A stretch of 64,000 nt of DNA from Fidelibacterota bacterium. Lineage in GTDB: Bacteria > Fidelibacterota > UBA2242 > JAOZSR01. Of this stretch, positions 1 to 10,653 are shown piece after piece; within the stretch, counting starts at the first letter, position 1; each line of letters starts with the position of its first letter. A program made the position numbers and the translations under genes. The DNA lies in the NCBI GenBank assembly GCA_029939575.1, contig JAOZSR010000009.1, forward strand, positions 1 to 64,000, given 5' to 3'. Under the pieces are notes generated by a model, which saw nothing but the letters and a program-made list of their open reading frames with translations, did no database searches and was not told the DNA's origin.

Positions 1-168
1 ACTATCAAAGGAGCATGCGCAAACATTGGTGGAGAAAAAATGCGGGAACATGCTTCTTTAATGGAAAAAGCAGGAAATGATAAAGATCTGAACTCAATGA
101 AAGAAATGATTGGGCAACTGAATAAAGAATTTGAATTATTAAAAGAAGCTATAAATAAGTTTATTTAA
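1..168 (+). CDS. C-terminal fragment of an HPt (histidine phosphotransfer) domain protein, truncated by window start
   Basis: Frame 1 from base 1 reads TIKGACANIGGEKMREHASLMEKAGNDKDLNSMKEMIGQLNKEFELLKEAINKFI*, typical of the HPt helix downstream of the phospho-His (H-x-x-K-G-[AS]). Confidence 0.7.
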   Translation, partial: TIKGACANIGGEKMREHASLMEKAGNDKDLNSMKEMIGQLNKEFELLKEAINKFI

Positions 169-355
169 TGGATTTTTCATATCAACAACCTAATAAATTG
201 AAAATCAATATTTCATTGTTATGCACTAATTGATTGATGGTTCCAAACTGGCAACCAATATAAGATTGGATTAACCAAAATAAATAGTGATTTGTAAAAA
301 AATCTGTGGCATCTTGATTATTATTGCCGGTTTTTATATAATTTTCAAATAAAAA

Positions 356-383
356 AAGGGAGAGTTAAAAAACTTCTCCCTTA
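356..383. terminator. Rho-independent terminator-like hairpin
   Basis: AAGGGAGaGTT...AACtTCTCCCTT inverted repeat flanked by A and T tracts, downstream of the minus-strand 113-aa ORF. Confidence 0.6.
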
Positions 384-402
384 AAAATATTTTTAATATT
401 TA

Positions 403-744
403 TTAATGCTTTTTACATTGGTGATGTTTTGGAGAGTCATCATCATGAACATGTCCGGTAGATTTTTCAACTTCATCACCGGCACCTTCACTTTTGCATT
501 TTTCAAAACACTCGCCGACTTCATGATCTATATTTGCTTCATTATCATGAAATTCTATTTCTGATGTTTCTATACATTTTTTTGAGTGTTCACCTGAAGT
601 ATCTTTGCTATCACATTTATGTTCAATAGTTTGATTAGTTTTGGCCTTAGATTTATCAGTATTATCAGCATAAATCAATACAAGTGTAAATAGTAATATA
701 ATAATAACACTTAGGCTTACTATTTTAATTTTTCCAATTTTCAT
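403..744 (-). CDS. Small membrane-anchored or secreted Cys/His-rich protein of unknown function
   Basis: 113-aa ORF with N-terminal hydrophobic segment, then an acidic Cys/His-rich tail ending HVHDDDSPKHHQCKKH. Confidence 0.6.
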   Translation of the reverse strand: MKIGKIKIVSLSVIIILLFTLVLIYADNTDKSKAKTNQTIEHKCDSKDTSGEHSKKCIETSEIEFHDNEANIDHEVGECFEKCKSEGAGDEVEKSTGHVHDDDSPKHHQCKKH

Positions 745-861
745 TTTTCATTAATCCTTATATTATTTTTTTTAACGGCGAGAATATAAAATAGAAAATA
801 ATTTACTGCAAGATTTATATATAAATAAAATACTATTTACTATTTACTATTTCAATTCTGA

Positions 862-1866
862 TTAAATCGCAAGATCAAATGAAATTTTTAAATTATTATT
901 CCCTTTCCAAATTGTTTGAACCTGGTAGCCAATATCCATTGAAAACATTCCATTTTTAAAAATGTTAAAATTGGTTCCGCCCCCAAAATAATAGGATTGG
1001 TTCTCGGCTTTCATCAATTCCTGGGAATAACCGCTTCTAAGTAAAATATGATTCCCAAAATATCTTTTTAAAAATGGAAATTCTATTCCCATATGGATAG
1101 CATCATCTACATCGTCATAAAGAGATTTATAATAATCCATTGCAAAAACAACAGTTTTTGAAGATTTGCTATAACCTAATATTAATTCTGCCGGTAAATT
1201 TTCCGTATAATTACCTTTTGCAGTTCCGGTTCCATTTTTACTTTCCCAATTAATTTTATTAATCAAATTTCTATACATTACTCCAAACCTGGCAGTTGGA
1301 GACAACTCATAGTTAAATCCAAAATCAAGCCCAAATCCACCTGCAGAGCCGGAAACCTGGTGTTCGCCATAAGAATCAATATAACTTCCGCTACTGTTAT
1401 TTCCATAGGAATTAGTGAAATATTTCAAATTAATTCCAAGACATAATTTACGGATAAATCTAAAATTCTTAGCAAGGTTTTCAAAACTTTTACCCTGAAT
1501 TGCATTTGTGTAATAAATCGTTGTTTCAGACATAGCGTCATCACCGGAATATACAGCCATTAAACCAACTGAAATTCCACTGAGAAAAGACATACTATAG
1601 CCAAGATTGTGATAATTAATAAGGTTCATCATTTTGACAGATGAAAAAGCCAGGGACTGTCCGCTATTCTGCAATGCGATTCCTGATGGATTCCAACTAA
1701 TACTATATGCATCATCTGCTAATGCTGTATACGCTCCACCCATTGCCAATGCTCTGGCGCCAAAGCCAATATCTATAAACCCTGAAGGAATATTGGCTAA
1801 ATCTTCTGAAAATAAAAAATTTGAAACAATTATTAGCAATATTATTAAAACACCTAATTTTTTCAT
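862..1866 (-). CDS. PorV/PorQ-family (UPF0164-like) outer membrane protein
   Basis: Signal peptide then IPSGFIDIGFGARALAMGGAYTALADDAYSISWNPSGIA, hallmark N-terminus of PorV/PorQ/UPF0164 beta-barrels. Confidence 0.8.
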   Translation of the reverse strand: MKKLGVLIILLIIVSNFLFSEDLANIPSGFIDIGFGARALAMGGAYTALADDAYSISWNPSGIALQNSGQSLAFSSVKMMNLINYHNLGYSMSFLSGISVGLMAVYSGDDAMSETTIYYTNAIQGKSFENLAKNFRFIRKLCLGINLKYFTNSYGNNSSGSYIDSYGEHQVSGSAGGFGLDFGFNYELSPTARFGVMYRNLINKINWESKNGTGTAKGNYTENLPAELILGYSKSSKTVVFAMDYYKSLYDDVDDAIHMGIEFPFLKRYFGNHILLRSGYSQELMKAENQSYYFGGGTNFNIFKNGMFSMDIGYQVQTIWKGNNNLKISFDLAI

Positions 1867-1875
1867 AATAAACCT

Positions 1876-4800
1876 CTATTTAATAAGAACGATAGATTTT
1901 AACATTTGTTCTTCTTTACCAGCATCTTTTACAACCAAATGGAGAATGTAGCGTCCATTTCTGGCCATCATTCCATTATCTGTTTTTCCATCCCAATACA
2001 ATGAGCCGGTTTCACCAACTCCATAATCCCCTTTAAGCATGGCTTTGTTTTTCGCCAGGGTTCGTACTAACGTTCCCCTCATATTATATATTTTGGCTGA
2101 AACATTAGGATATCTACTTTTATTAGATGATATTTTGAAACTTATCTGCAATCCCATATTATTTCCTACCATATCATAGGGAGTAAATGGATTTGGCTTT
2201 AATTGCAAATTATAAATACCCAATGGCAAGGACGGAGCAACAACTCCATATTCAGCCCAGGATGGAATAGCAGTTAATGATAAGTTTGACTCGATTGTTG
2301 CTTTTGCCAAATTATTTTGTGCTTCTACTACTACCCATTTTAAATCATCACTATTCCAATATGCAATATTACCACCATCTGTATCAACTGAAAAATTTAT
2401 TCCCGGCATAGTTTGAAAAACAGATTCTGCTTTATTGCTTTTCACATCAAAAACTTTACTTTCAAGTCCGTTTTCAATACCTGTTAATTTCATGGCTGCA
2501 ATTTTGAATAAGGGTTTTACATAGATTTTTGCTGAACCTGTTATTAGCATATTTTCAGGAAGAATGAGAGAACATTCATAGCCACTATTTAATACAATTT
2601 CTCCCATATCACTTGTTATATTTTGATAAATTGAAAATTCTTTTTCTGACACTATGGTAGTATCATAATTTTTATCAGTCGCAGAAATGGATAAATTAAT
2701 TTTACCGATAAATGTTGAATCAGGAACAAATCTCAGTCCACCCTTTTCAACAGAAAAAACACCTATACTGGAATCTACCTCTTCCCATGTAATGGGCAAG
2801 GTCATAATAAATCCACTGTCACTTACTGCCTGAATTCCAAAGAAAGCTGTTTCACGATTTGAAAATTCTTCAGGGCCTGAAATATTAATTTTAGAAAGAT
2901 GCATATCCCTGATCTGCAAACTTGTTTTTAACTCAATTAACACTCCGTCTAACATAATATTTGCACGAATCTCTCCGGATAAGTCAGCACCTATTTCCTT
3001 GGGAGATGAATAGATTATTTGGAGCTTATTATTGCTACTTGTTAAAACACCCAGTGATGTATCAGACAAACTCCAATCTACAAATCCTCTTTCTATGATA
3101 TCATTATTTAGGGAATTTCCTATATCATCTTTTAAATCTATCTCAAAAACTGAAGAATCACGAAATGCAAAAATTGATTCGGTTGGAGAAATTGTGGAAT
3201 ATTTATCAGTCAAAATTCCTTCCGAAGTTATCTGCCAGGTAAATTTAGTATTTTCATTACTGTATGCCATATTAAGATCTTGTGAATTTGATTTAAAATA
3301 AAAATCCGTACTACCTGATTTTTTCTGAGCCGGAATATAGGCCATTACATATGAACCATCACCAGACTCAATCATTTCTATTGTCTGTGGATTTCCGTCC
3401 ACACTATTATAATAAAGATGAATTGCATCGTTGTATTCTGTGGCTTTATATAATTTTATTGGAATTGAATCTTTAGCCGCCCTTGGTTGAATTTGGGTCA
3501 TATCAAATTGTAACGGAAGTTGTGCATCAATATTAACATGTCTAATATCATCAAACATGATATTCATGGATTTTGCTTCGATAAATGTTCCAATGCTTCC
3601 GGAATTCTTAGTGATTTTGATCATAATATTTTTATTGGAATGAAATATTGAGTCTGTTGAAACAGTTCCCATTTCGTCAGTAAACAGAGTCAGATTATGA
3701 TCAGTGGAAATTATTTTTATTTTTGCTTCCGATATAGGTTTTGTCCCATCTTCGGTCAGATTCAAGGAAAAACTCGATAGAAAATACTCAAAAGTATAAT
3801 CATAAATAAAATTTTCTGCAGACATTAATTCAAATTCATCGGACTGATGGAAAAAATCTTCATTATCATATTTAGCATCGATAGATAAAGTATAATTTCC
3901 GGGATCAATATTATTTAATTGATAGATTCCATTTTCATCAACAGATGCAGAATCTATTACACTATTATTTGCCATAAGATAAATTGTAGATTCATCCATT
4001 TTTTGATCTTCATTATCATGGATCAAAATTGATCCACTAATATTTGCCAGAGCCGGATCATATAAAAAATAAACATTTTCATTCTCATAATCCTCAGCAA
4101 TATTCAAACTTATGTTATTTTGATAATCAAAGGTTATCGGATTTCCATCAACAAAATATGTGGCAGAAATTGTCAGATCATATTCCGATTGCTCAAGATC
4201 ATTAAAAACAAAATTCCTAGTACCATCAGAAATTACTTGCTGTTGCTCATAACCGATAGAGTTACTCTTCAGTTTTACTGTTGCATAATTAACAGAAACT
4301 GTATCGGGCTCGCTACCGGATTTATCAATAATCTGAACCTTTCCGGAAATTGAAGACGGGTCTGGAGTCAGAAGAAAATTTTTCTCTACACTGTTAATCT
4401 GAAAACTTAGTTCCCCATTAGATTTTACGGTATCGTAATTTGTTTTAAAAGCTGATATTAAAAACATTCCCTGTTTCCCGGTTAGAAGAGAATACAGACC
4501 TTTTTCATCTGATAGAGTTGAGACAGATGTATCAGTACTAACGGCAACGACCTCTACACCTTCCAGAGCCTGACTCCTATTATCCTGAATTTTCCCAAAT
4601 ATCGTTAACTCTTTGGGTACCATGACAAAATCAACTGTTGGAGGATCAGATTGACCATTACTAAGAGTCACACTCTGGTCAGATATTTCATTATAACCAA
4701 TATGATAAACTGAAATTACATAATCTCCATCATTCAGACCCGAAAACAGAAAATTACCGTCCGGATTAGTATATATTGTATCTAATATAGTTTTCAGATT

Positions 4801-7800
4801 ATCCTGTAACAAAACTTCAACATTCGAAATTCCCTTTTCTGTTTTTGAATTTGTCACAACCCCTGTTATTGAATTATTAATAAATTTCAAAGTATAATCA
4901 GGCAAAATAATGGTTTCTCCAACTCCCAAATCTTTAATCTGTATATTTTCATTAACATTAAAACCTTCCAGAAATGGTTCAATTCGATAAGTACCACTAT
5001 TTAACCCGGAGACCTGATAATTCCCGTTTACATCAGTAATATCATTAACAATAGCACCGGTATTAATATTTTCAACCGTTATATTAACACCAGCTTTTCC
5101 ATTACCATTATAAGTAACTGCACCTTTAATTGTAGAAGCACTTACAAGATTCAAATTTTGATAGATTGATCTGCCTGTCGATACTTCGACAACCTGATTA
5201 ATACTGACCAGACTGGTATCTGCATTAATAGCCCAGAGTTCAAAAAGCCCAACAATACCATCAATCATATAATCACCAAAATCATCGGTATAAACCGTAT
5301 TAATATAACCTTCCAGAGATTTTGCATTTACCGGAACATTTGCCATTTCCTGACTTTCATGAAATACCGAACCCAGGATGGCATTTGGAATCATCTGTAA
5401 TTCTATATTGATTTCTTTCTTATCATCGGAATATTGAAATGTTTCATTATAATCTGCGAATCCGGTTTTCCTGCAAGTTATCTCATATTCTTCTCCATAT
5501 ACAAGATCGACAAATTGAAATGTTCCAGCTGAACCGGTTGTATCAGTAAACAGAATAGTATTTGCCTGTTTAATATCAACAATTGAATTCTTAATACTAA
5601 TTGATTCTTCGTTATATAATGCCGATATTGCTCCACTCAGGGCATTGGGAAGAGAAGTTAGATTGATTGTAACACTTTCATTACTAAAATCAGTCAGCCC
5701 TATTTCAACAATATTATTATTTTCATAATAACCCGATCTGACAGCAGTAATTTTATAATTTCCTTCATATAAATAATCAAATACAAAATTACCCGATTCT
5801 GAGACAATATTTTCCAATATTTCATAAACCCCTTCAGAGTTTTCTTTTGCCAGCGTAATTTCTGTATTTAGTAGTAAATTATTATCAACATCTTTTATAG
5901 ATCCGTTTAATGAAGCTGTGTGAATATCAATTATCAAATTCGTTGTTTGATTTGAATTTTCAATGGTCAATTCCTCAATATCATTATCATATTCTTCCCC
6001 GTCAAGATTAGTGCTTACACTTGTTGTAGTATAAGGAATAACATTATCTGTAAAACTGAAACCACCACTTTCGTCAGTTTCAACAAATAAGGTTTGTTGG
6101 TCATTAATCAGGAAGACATTTTCACCGCTAATTGGTCTTTCGTCTGTATCCTTCAATGTTCCGGAAATTGTAACCGGAGCCGAATAATCAATCTCCACAT
6201 TTTGTTCTTTTACCTGCCTGGCGCTAATCGAAATGTTTAAAGTTTTTGTTAGATAAAGTTCTTTTATTATTTTTAATGTATAAGCACCACCTGTTAAATA
6301 TTTAAAGTTGAAACTTCCATCCGGATGTTGAGAGTTTTTTGTAAATGAATTTCCGGTACTGCTGTTAGTTAGAATTACAGTCGCATTAGTTATGGGGTCG
6401 CCTGTATTTGAATCAGTAATATTACCAAAAATTCTGGCATCATTTATTGTGATTTCAAATGTTCCACCGGAATTATTTTCATTATCTTCTATAGTTACCT
6501 CTTTCTCTACATTTATCCATCCTTGTTCTTCTTTGTTTGTAACAACATCATAAGTAGTGAATGGAGCCAATCCGGAAATAGTGAATTCTCCGGAAGAATT
6601 TGTCATTGCAACTCCTGAACTAATTTCTGATGATGCTGAAACAGGAACATTATTTAGTGCAGTACCTCCCTGATCTTTAACAATTCCATTTATTTTTCTA
6701 TTATTTGGAATCATGGATAATGTACCTACAGATTGATTTTCCTGTTGTAAATCTACTGCATCTCTTGCAACATCTGAATAACCTGTTTTTACAAGCGTTA
6801 TTGAGTATTCTCTTCCCGGATTAAGATTGTTGATACTAAATGAACCATCAGCATTACTAATAGAATTGCCTGAAAATCCATCTTCACTTAGAGCATAAAT
6901 ACTCACATCACTCAATCCAACATCTTCATTTGAACTGTTTGTATAGGAAATATTACCACTTATCCGGGCATTTGTCAGAGTCAATTCAAAATCCAACGAA
7001 GTCTCCTGTCCCGGACTAAGAGATGTTAATTGTGCATCAGAAAAATAATTTACTGCATTTGCAGACACAAGATAATCTACATTAGCCAAAAGTCCGGTAA
7101 AAGTTACATTCCCTGAATTATCAGTTAGCCCACTTACATTTTCACCTGTATTTTGGTTTTCAACTGTAATTGTGGCTTCAGAAAAATCCTGCCCGTTATT
7201 TTGAACATTTACTATCAAACTCGAAGTATATAATTGTATTGATGCATTATATTGAATAGAAACTCCGACCGGAATTACTTCGTTTGTAACATTACTGGGT
7301 TCGTAATTATCTTTTGTAATGGAAATAGAATAACTTCCTGGCAAAAGGTCGGTAATTGAATACTCTCCATTATTATCAGTTAGTATTGTTCCTCCACCAC
7401 CGGTTGAACGGGTTGCTGTTACCAAGGCTCCGGATAAACTATGATCCTGTTGGTCTGTCACCACACCATAAAGTGTTGAAAAATTTTCTTCCAGAATAAA
7501 ATCCAAAGTATCAGTTTGCCCTGGTACAATTTCAACTGACCGGACACTTTCATTATGCCCTAATAATTGGGCTGTAACATTATAATTTCCATGATTGATT
7601 CCAACAGAATATTTCCCGTTTAATCCTGTTTCAGTAGAAGTTGAATTTTCAGAATCATCCTGGTTTTCTATTGTAATATTTACTCCGGAAAGGATTTCAC
7701 CATTATCATTTACAACCAGGCCTCTCAATAAAGACGGCAGAGCAGACAGAGTAAAATTAACATCATAATTTACTCCAACATCTAATATTCCGGATGTTTC

Positions 7801-10632
7801 AGAAACTGAAGAATAACCATCTTTTGTTGCAGAAATATCATAATCCTGTCCAGGAATCACAATAACGGAAAATTGCCCGTTTGCACCAGACACAGTTGAA
7901 ATATTATTGGATGAATTTGATACATCTTCTATATAAATATTAGCAGCACGTAGTAAAGCGCCATCAGATTTGCGTATAATACCTGAAATCGTGGCTTCAT
8001 TTCGAATCATGGCAATATTTTGATTTGGAATTTGCTGACCGGCCTGAACCTGAATATCCAGCGAATCCATACAGAGAAAGTTATTTTTCTCAGCCCAGAT
8101 CAAGTAATTTCCCGGTAATAAATTAAGTTCGTAATTTCCACTTTGATCAGTAGGTATTGCAGTAATTGTTACAGTATTTCCCGAGGACAAAATTTTATAG
8201 CCTTTAACTGTTCCCCCTGAAATTCCGGCACCGGAACTGCTGACTTTTCCGGAGATTACACTTGCATTTGGAGCCATTGAAAAATCAATCTGCTCAACTG
8301 TCTGACCGGCTCCAATTGATACAGTTTTGATCTCTGTACTGGAATAACTTGTTTTGCTTACAGATACTTCATAAGTACCAGGTGTAACTGACAAACTAAA
8401 TTGTCCTGTACTATTTGAATAATCACTATTTTCACCACTTGAAACAAGAGCATCTGGTAAGCCGAATCCTCCACTTGTTACTGTTCCGGTGATGAAAGAT
8501 TCATTTGGAATCAGGACAAAATCAATCCCGTCCAGAGTTTCTCCTACACTGAGATTCAATTGATGAGTATTCTGAGATGAATAATTTTGTTTAAATGCTG
8601 AAAAAATATAATTACCTCCAGGTAAATCCAGAGAATAATTTCCATAATTATTAGTAGTCGTACTTATTGGGCTGCCGGTTGATGGAGTTGCTGTAATTGT
8701 AACATTGGCCAAAACAACAGAACTATTATTTGCATTTCCGGAAATAATGTTTGCCTGCGGATTTAGGACAATATTACTGAGAGTTATTAAAACAGGTGAA
8801 GCATTTGTGATTTCAATCTCCTGAGGAGGAGGAGAATAATATCCTGTCTTTTGTGCATAAAAACTCCAGTTACCAAACTCAAGTCCTGCAAATTCAAAAG
8901 AACCACTGGAATTGGATACTTTTTGGATTGTATTGCCTTGACATTCTGCAAATACATTAATGGCAGATAAAGGCACACCACCTGTATTTAAAACAACTCC
9001 GGTGACATTTTTCTCATTTTTTATCAGCTCAAGATTATCTAATTCCAGGTTAGCCCCACTATTGATCATTAATTCAATTTCATTTCCCTGGCTATAGGTC
9101 TCTTTTCTTGCTGAAAAAGTCCAATATCCCGGAGTAAGTGAAAGATTATAACTTCCCGAAGAGCTGGCAGCTTCACGCACTTCATCATCGGCATTGATAG
9201 CGGTTACAAATCCATTTTGTACAAGTTGCCCATCCTGATCAACAATCTGTCCATAGATTGAGCTTGGAGAATAGGATAAGATTATTGACATATTTCTTGT
9301 GGAATTAATTGTAATATCTGTAGTATCTTTTCTCGTTTCGTAATATTCTTTATCGGTTGTAATAATATATGTACCAACCGGCAACGTTTTACTTACCCTT
9401 CCATTTTCATCAACCAGCATCGGAGCATTATCGCTGGAACCATCAATAGGATCAATTTTAATTGAAGCGTATGGCAAAGCAACATTATTAATATTTTTGA
9501 CATGAAAATCAATGCTTCCGTCAGCAACTCTGTAAGAAAATTCAGACACGTTACTGATGGCACTATTACTATTAGCGTCAGATGCGATAACTTTCCATGT
9601 ATAATTAGCACTAACCAAAACAGGACCGGCAAAAAAATCAATAAAATTATTGGTTGTTGTCTGATCAAATACAGTATAATGGACTTCACTCCCATCTTCA
9701 AACCTTATTTCCGACACGAAAATCCGGTAAATCATGGCGTTTTCAACCTCACTCCATTCAAAAGTAATATATTCATCGCCATAGAAGAATGTAGTATCCT
9801 CCGCTGTCGATGAAATTGGAGAAGTAAGAATCGGTGCATCTAATGGATCTTCAACTTCATAAGTAAATTCAACCGGAGCAGTAACAACATCAGATGAATA
9901 AGGCATATCATTCCCATAATTATTGAGCACCATCCAATTATATTGAATACCTGGCACAAGCGGCGGTGCTTCAACATCTGATGCTCCGGAAGGATCAACA
10001 CTACCATAAACAATAGAATTTTCCGGTGTAATTGCCTGCCAGATTGCCTGGGCTCCGGTTACTATCATGTTGCCATCGTCATCTTCATCAATTACAAACG
10101 GATTATCTGATAATATGAGTTGATAATATGGAACACCCGGATTTGTTTCCCAAATAAATGTTGGAATTGGATTATCAATTGCTCCAATAGGAGAAGTCAT
10201 CACTACTCCTGATTCTGACTCTACAATTAATTTGAATTCCATGGAGACAAGATCGTCGGAATTGGCAACAACACAATAATAAACTCCAACACCTAATCCC
10301 AAATCCTGTGGTGTTTGGGCTATTGTACCAGTACCGGAAGTATTTGTATTTGTGTAGTTATCCAATATCAATCCACCGGGAGTTAAGGAATAATACAGGT
10401 TACAATTCAACTCGGCTGGTAACCAGCTAATTGTCAAAGTCTCATAACTCCTGAAAAATTCAAGCGGAATATCTGTTAGAATAATATTATTTTGAACATT
10501 ACGGGGATTAGTTATCACGTCGGCGTTTATCGAATGAGTTGAATTTAAATTGATTCCATTTGCAAATAATAAAGAAAACTGGAGCAATAGCAATATTATC
10601 AAATTATTAAAAAGTTTTTTATTATATCTCAT
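1876..10632 (-). CDS. Giant secreted protein with about 23 carboxypeptidase-regulatory-like/CNA-B-like modules and a C-terminal FlgD/T9SS-type sorting domain
   Basis: 2918 aa. Recurrent motif I-x-G-x-V...G..L..A.V......T...G.Y.L....G.Y.I....Y repeated by eye about 23 times. C-terminus NPFTPYDMVGNN...KIYNMRGTLVRTL...LYWDGKTDNGMMARNGRYILHLVVK is FlgD-Ig-like. Confidence 0.85.
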   Translation of the reverse strand: MRYNKKLFNNLIILLLLQFSLLFANGINLNSTHSINADVITNPRNVQNNIILTDIPLEFFRSYETLTISWLPAELNCNLYYSLTPGGLILDNYTNTNTSGTGTIAQTPQDLGLGVGVYYCVVANSDDLVSMEFKLIVESESGVVMTSPIGAIDNPIPTFIWETNPGVPYYQLILSDNPFVIDEDDDGNMIVTGAQAIWQAITPENSIVYGSVDPSGASDVEAPPLVPGIQYNWMVLNNYGNDMPYSSDVVTAPVEFTYEVEDPLDAPILTSPISSTAEDTTFFYGDEYITFEWSEVENAMIYRIFVSEIRFEDGSEVHYTVFDQTTTNNFIDFFAGPVLVSANYTWKVIASDANSNSAISNVSEFSYRVADGSIDFHVKNINNVALPYASIKIDPIDGSSDNAPMLVDENGRVSKTLPVGTYIITTDKEYYETRKDTTDITINSTRNMSIILSYSPSSIYGQIVDQDGQLVQNGFVTAINADDEVREAASSSGSYNLSLTPGYWTFSARKETYSQGNEIELMINSGANLELDNLELIKNEKNVTGVVLNTGGVPLSAINVFAECQGNTIQKVSNSSGSFEFAGLEFGNWSFYAQKTGYYSPPPQEIEITNASPVLITLSNIVLNPQANIISGNANNSSVVLANVTITATPSTGSPISTTTNNYGNYSLDLPGGNYIFSAFKQNYSSQNTHQLNLSVGETLDGIDFVLIPNESFITGTVTSGGFGLPDALVSSGENSDYSNSTGQFSLSVTPGTYEVSVSKTSYSSTEIKTVSIGAGQTVEQIDFSMAPNASVISGKVSSSGAGISGGTVKGYKILSSGNTVTITAIPTDQSGNYELNLLPGNYLIWAEKNNFLCMDSLDIQVQAGQQIPNQNIAMIRNEATISGIIRKSDGALLRAANIYIEDVSNSSNNISTVSGANGQFSVIVIPGQDYDISATKDGYSSVSETSGILDVGVNYDVNFTLSALPSLLRGLVVNDNGEILSGVNITIENQDDSENSTSTETGLNGKYSVGINHGNYNVTAQLLGHNESVRSVEIVPGQTDTLDFILEENFSTLYGVVTDQQDHSLSGALVTATRSTGGGGTILTDNNGEYSITDLLPGSYSISITKDNYEPSNVTNEVIPVGVSIQYNASIQLYTSSLIVNVQNNGQDFSEATITVENQNTGENVSGLTDNSGNVTFTGLLANVDYLVSANAVNYFSDAQLTSLSPGQETSLDFELTLTNARISGNISYTNSSNEDVGLSDVSIYALSEDGFSGNSISNADGSFSINNLNPGREYSITLVKTGYSDVARDAVDLQQENQSVGTLSMIPNNRKINGIVKDQGGTALNNVPVSASSEISSGVAMTNSSGEFTISGLAPFTTYDVVTNKEEQGWINVEKEVTIEDNENNSGGTFEITINDARIFGNITDSNTGDPITNATVILTNSSTGNSFTKNSQHPDGSFNFKYLTGGAYTLKIIKELYLTKTLNISISARQVKEQNVEIDYSAPVTISGTLKDTDERPISGENVFLINDQQTLFVETDESGGFSFTDNVIPYTTTSVSTNLDGEEYDNDIEELTIENSNQTTNLIIDIHTASLNGSIKDVDNNLLLNTEITLAKENSEGVYEILENIVSESGNFVFDYLYEGNYKITAVRSGYYENNNIVEIGLTDFSNESVTINLTSLPNALSGAISALYNEESISIKNSIVDIKQANTILFTDTTGSAGTFQFVDLVYGEEYEITCRKTGFADYNETFQYSDDKKEINIELQMIPNAILGSVFHESQEMANVPVNAKSLEGYINTVYTDDFGDYMIDGIVGLFELWAINADTSLVSINQVVEVSTGRSIYQNLNLVSASTIKGAVTYNGNGKAGVNITVENINTGAIVNDITDVNGNYQVSGLNSGTYRIEPFLEGFNVNENIQIKDLGVGETIILPDYTLKFINNSITGVVTNSKTEKGISNVEVLLQDNLKTILDTIYTNPDGNFLFSGLNDGDYVISVYHIGYNEISDQSVTLSNGQSDPPTVDFVMVPKELTIFGKIQDNRSQALEGVEVVAVSTDTSVSTLSDEKGLYSLLTGKQGMFLISAFKTNYDTVKSNGELSFQINSVEKNFLLTPDPSSISGKVQIIDKSGSEPDTVSVNYATVKLKSNSIGYEQQQVISDGTRNFVFNDLEQSEYDLTISATYFVDGNPITFDYQNNISLNIAEDYENENVYFLYDPALANISGSILIHDNEDQKMDESTIYLMANNSVIDSASVDENGIYQLNNIDPGNYTLSIDAKYDNEDFFHQSDEFELMSAENFIYDYTFEYFLSSFSLNLTEDGTKPISEAKIKIISTDHNLTLFTDEMGTVSTDSIFHSNKNIMIKITKNSGSIGTFIEAKSMNIMFDDIRHVNIDAQLPLQFDMTQIQPRAAKDSIPIKLYKATEYNDAIHLYYNSVDGNPQTIEMIESGDGSYVMAYIPAQKKSGSTDFYFKSNSQDLNMAYSNENTKFTWQITSEGILTDKYSTISPTESIFAFRDSSVFEIDLKDDIGNSLNNDIIERGFVDWSLSDTSLGVLTSSNNKLQIIYSSPKEIGADLSGEIRANIMLDGVLIELKTSLQIRDMHLSKINISGPEEFSNRETAFFGIQAVSDSGFIMTLPITWEEVDSSIGVFSVEKGGLRFVPDSTFIGKINLSISATDKNYDTTIVSEKEFSIYQNITSDMGEIVLNSGYECSLILPENMLITGSAKIYVKPLFKIAAMKLTGIENGLESKVFDVKSNKAESVFQTMPGINFSVDTDGGNIAYWNSDDLKWVVVEAQNNLAKATIESNLSLTAIPSWAEYGVVAPSLPLGIYNLQLKPNPFTPYDMVGNNMGLQISFKISSNKSRYPNVSAKIYNMRGTLVRTLAKNKAMLKGDYGVGETGSLYWDGKTDNGMMARNGRYILHLVVKDAGKEEQMLKSIVLIK

Positions 10633-10653
10633 CGGAATACTCCATTTATTAGA

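Noticed and set aside
1634-1951. 105-aa plus-strand ORF (also 3032-3301, 9502-9813, 26263-26559, 46074-46442, 61358-61711 and similar)
   Set aside because: Antisense shadows of well-supported minus-strand genes, no recognisable domains.
9393-9701. Same-strand alternative-frame ORFs inside the giant gene, dnaK and ftsH (9393-9701, 25655-25894, 47648-47938)
   Set aside because: Overlap strongly conserved coding frames; no domain or RBS evidence.
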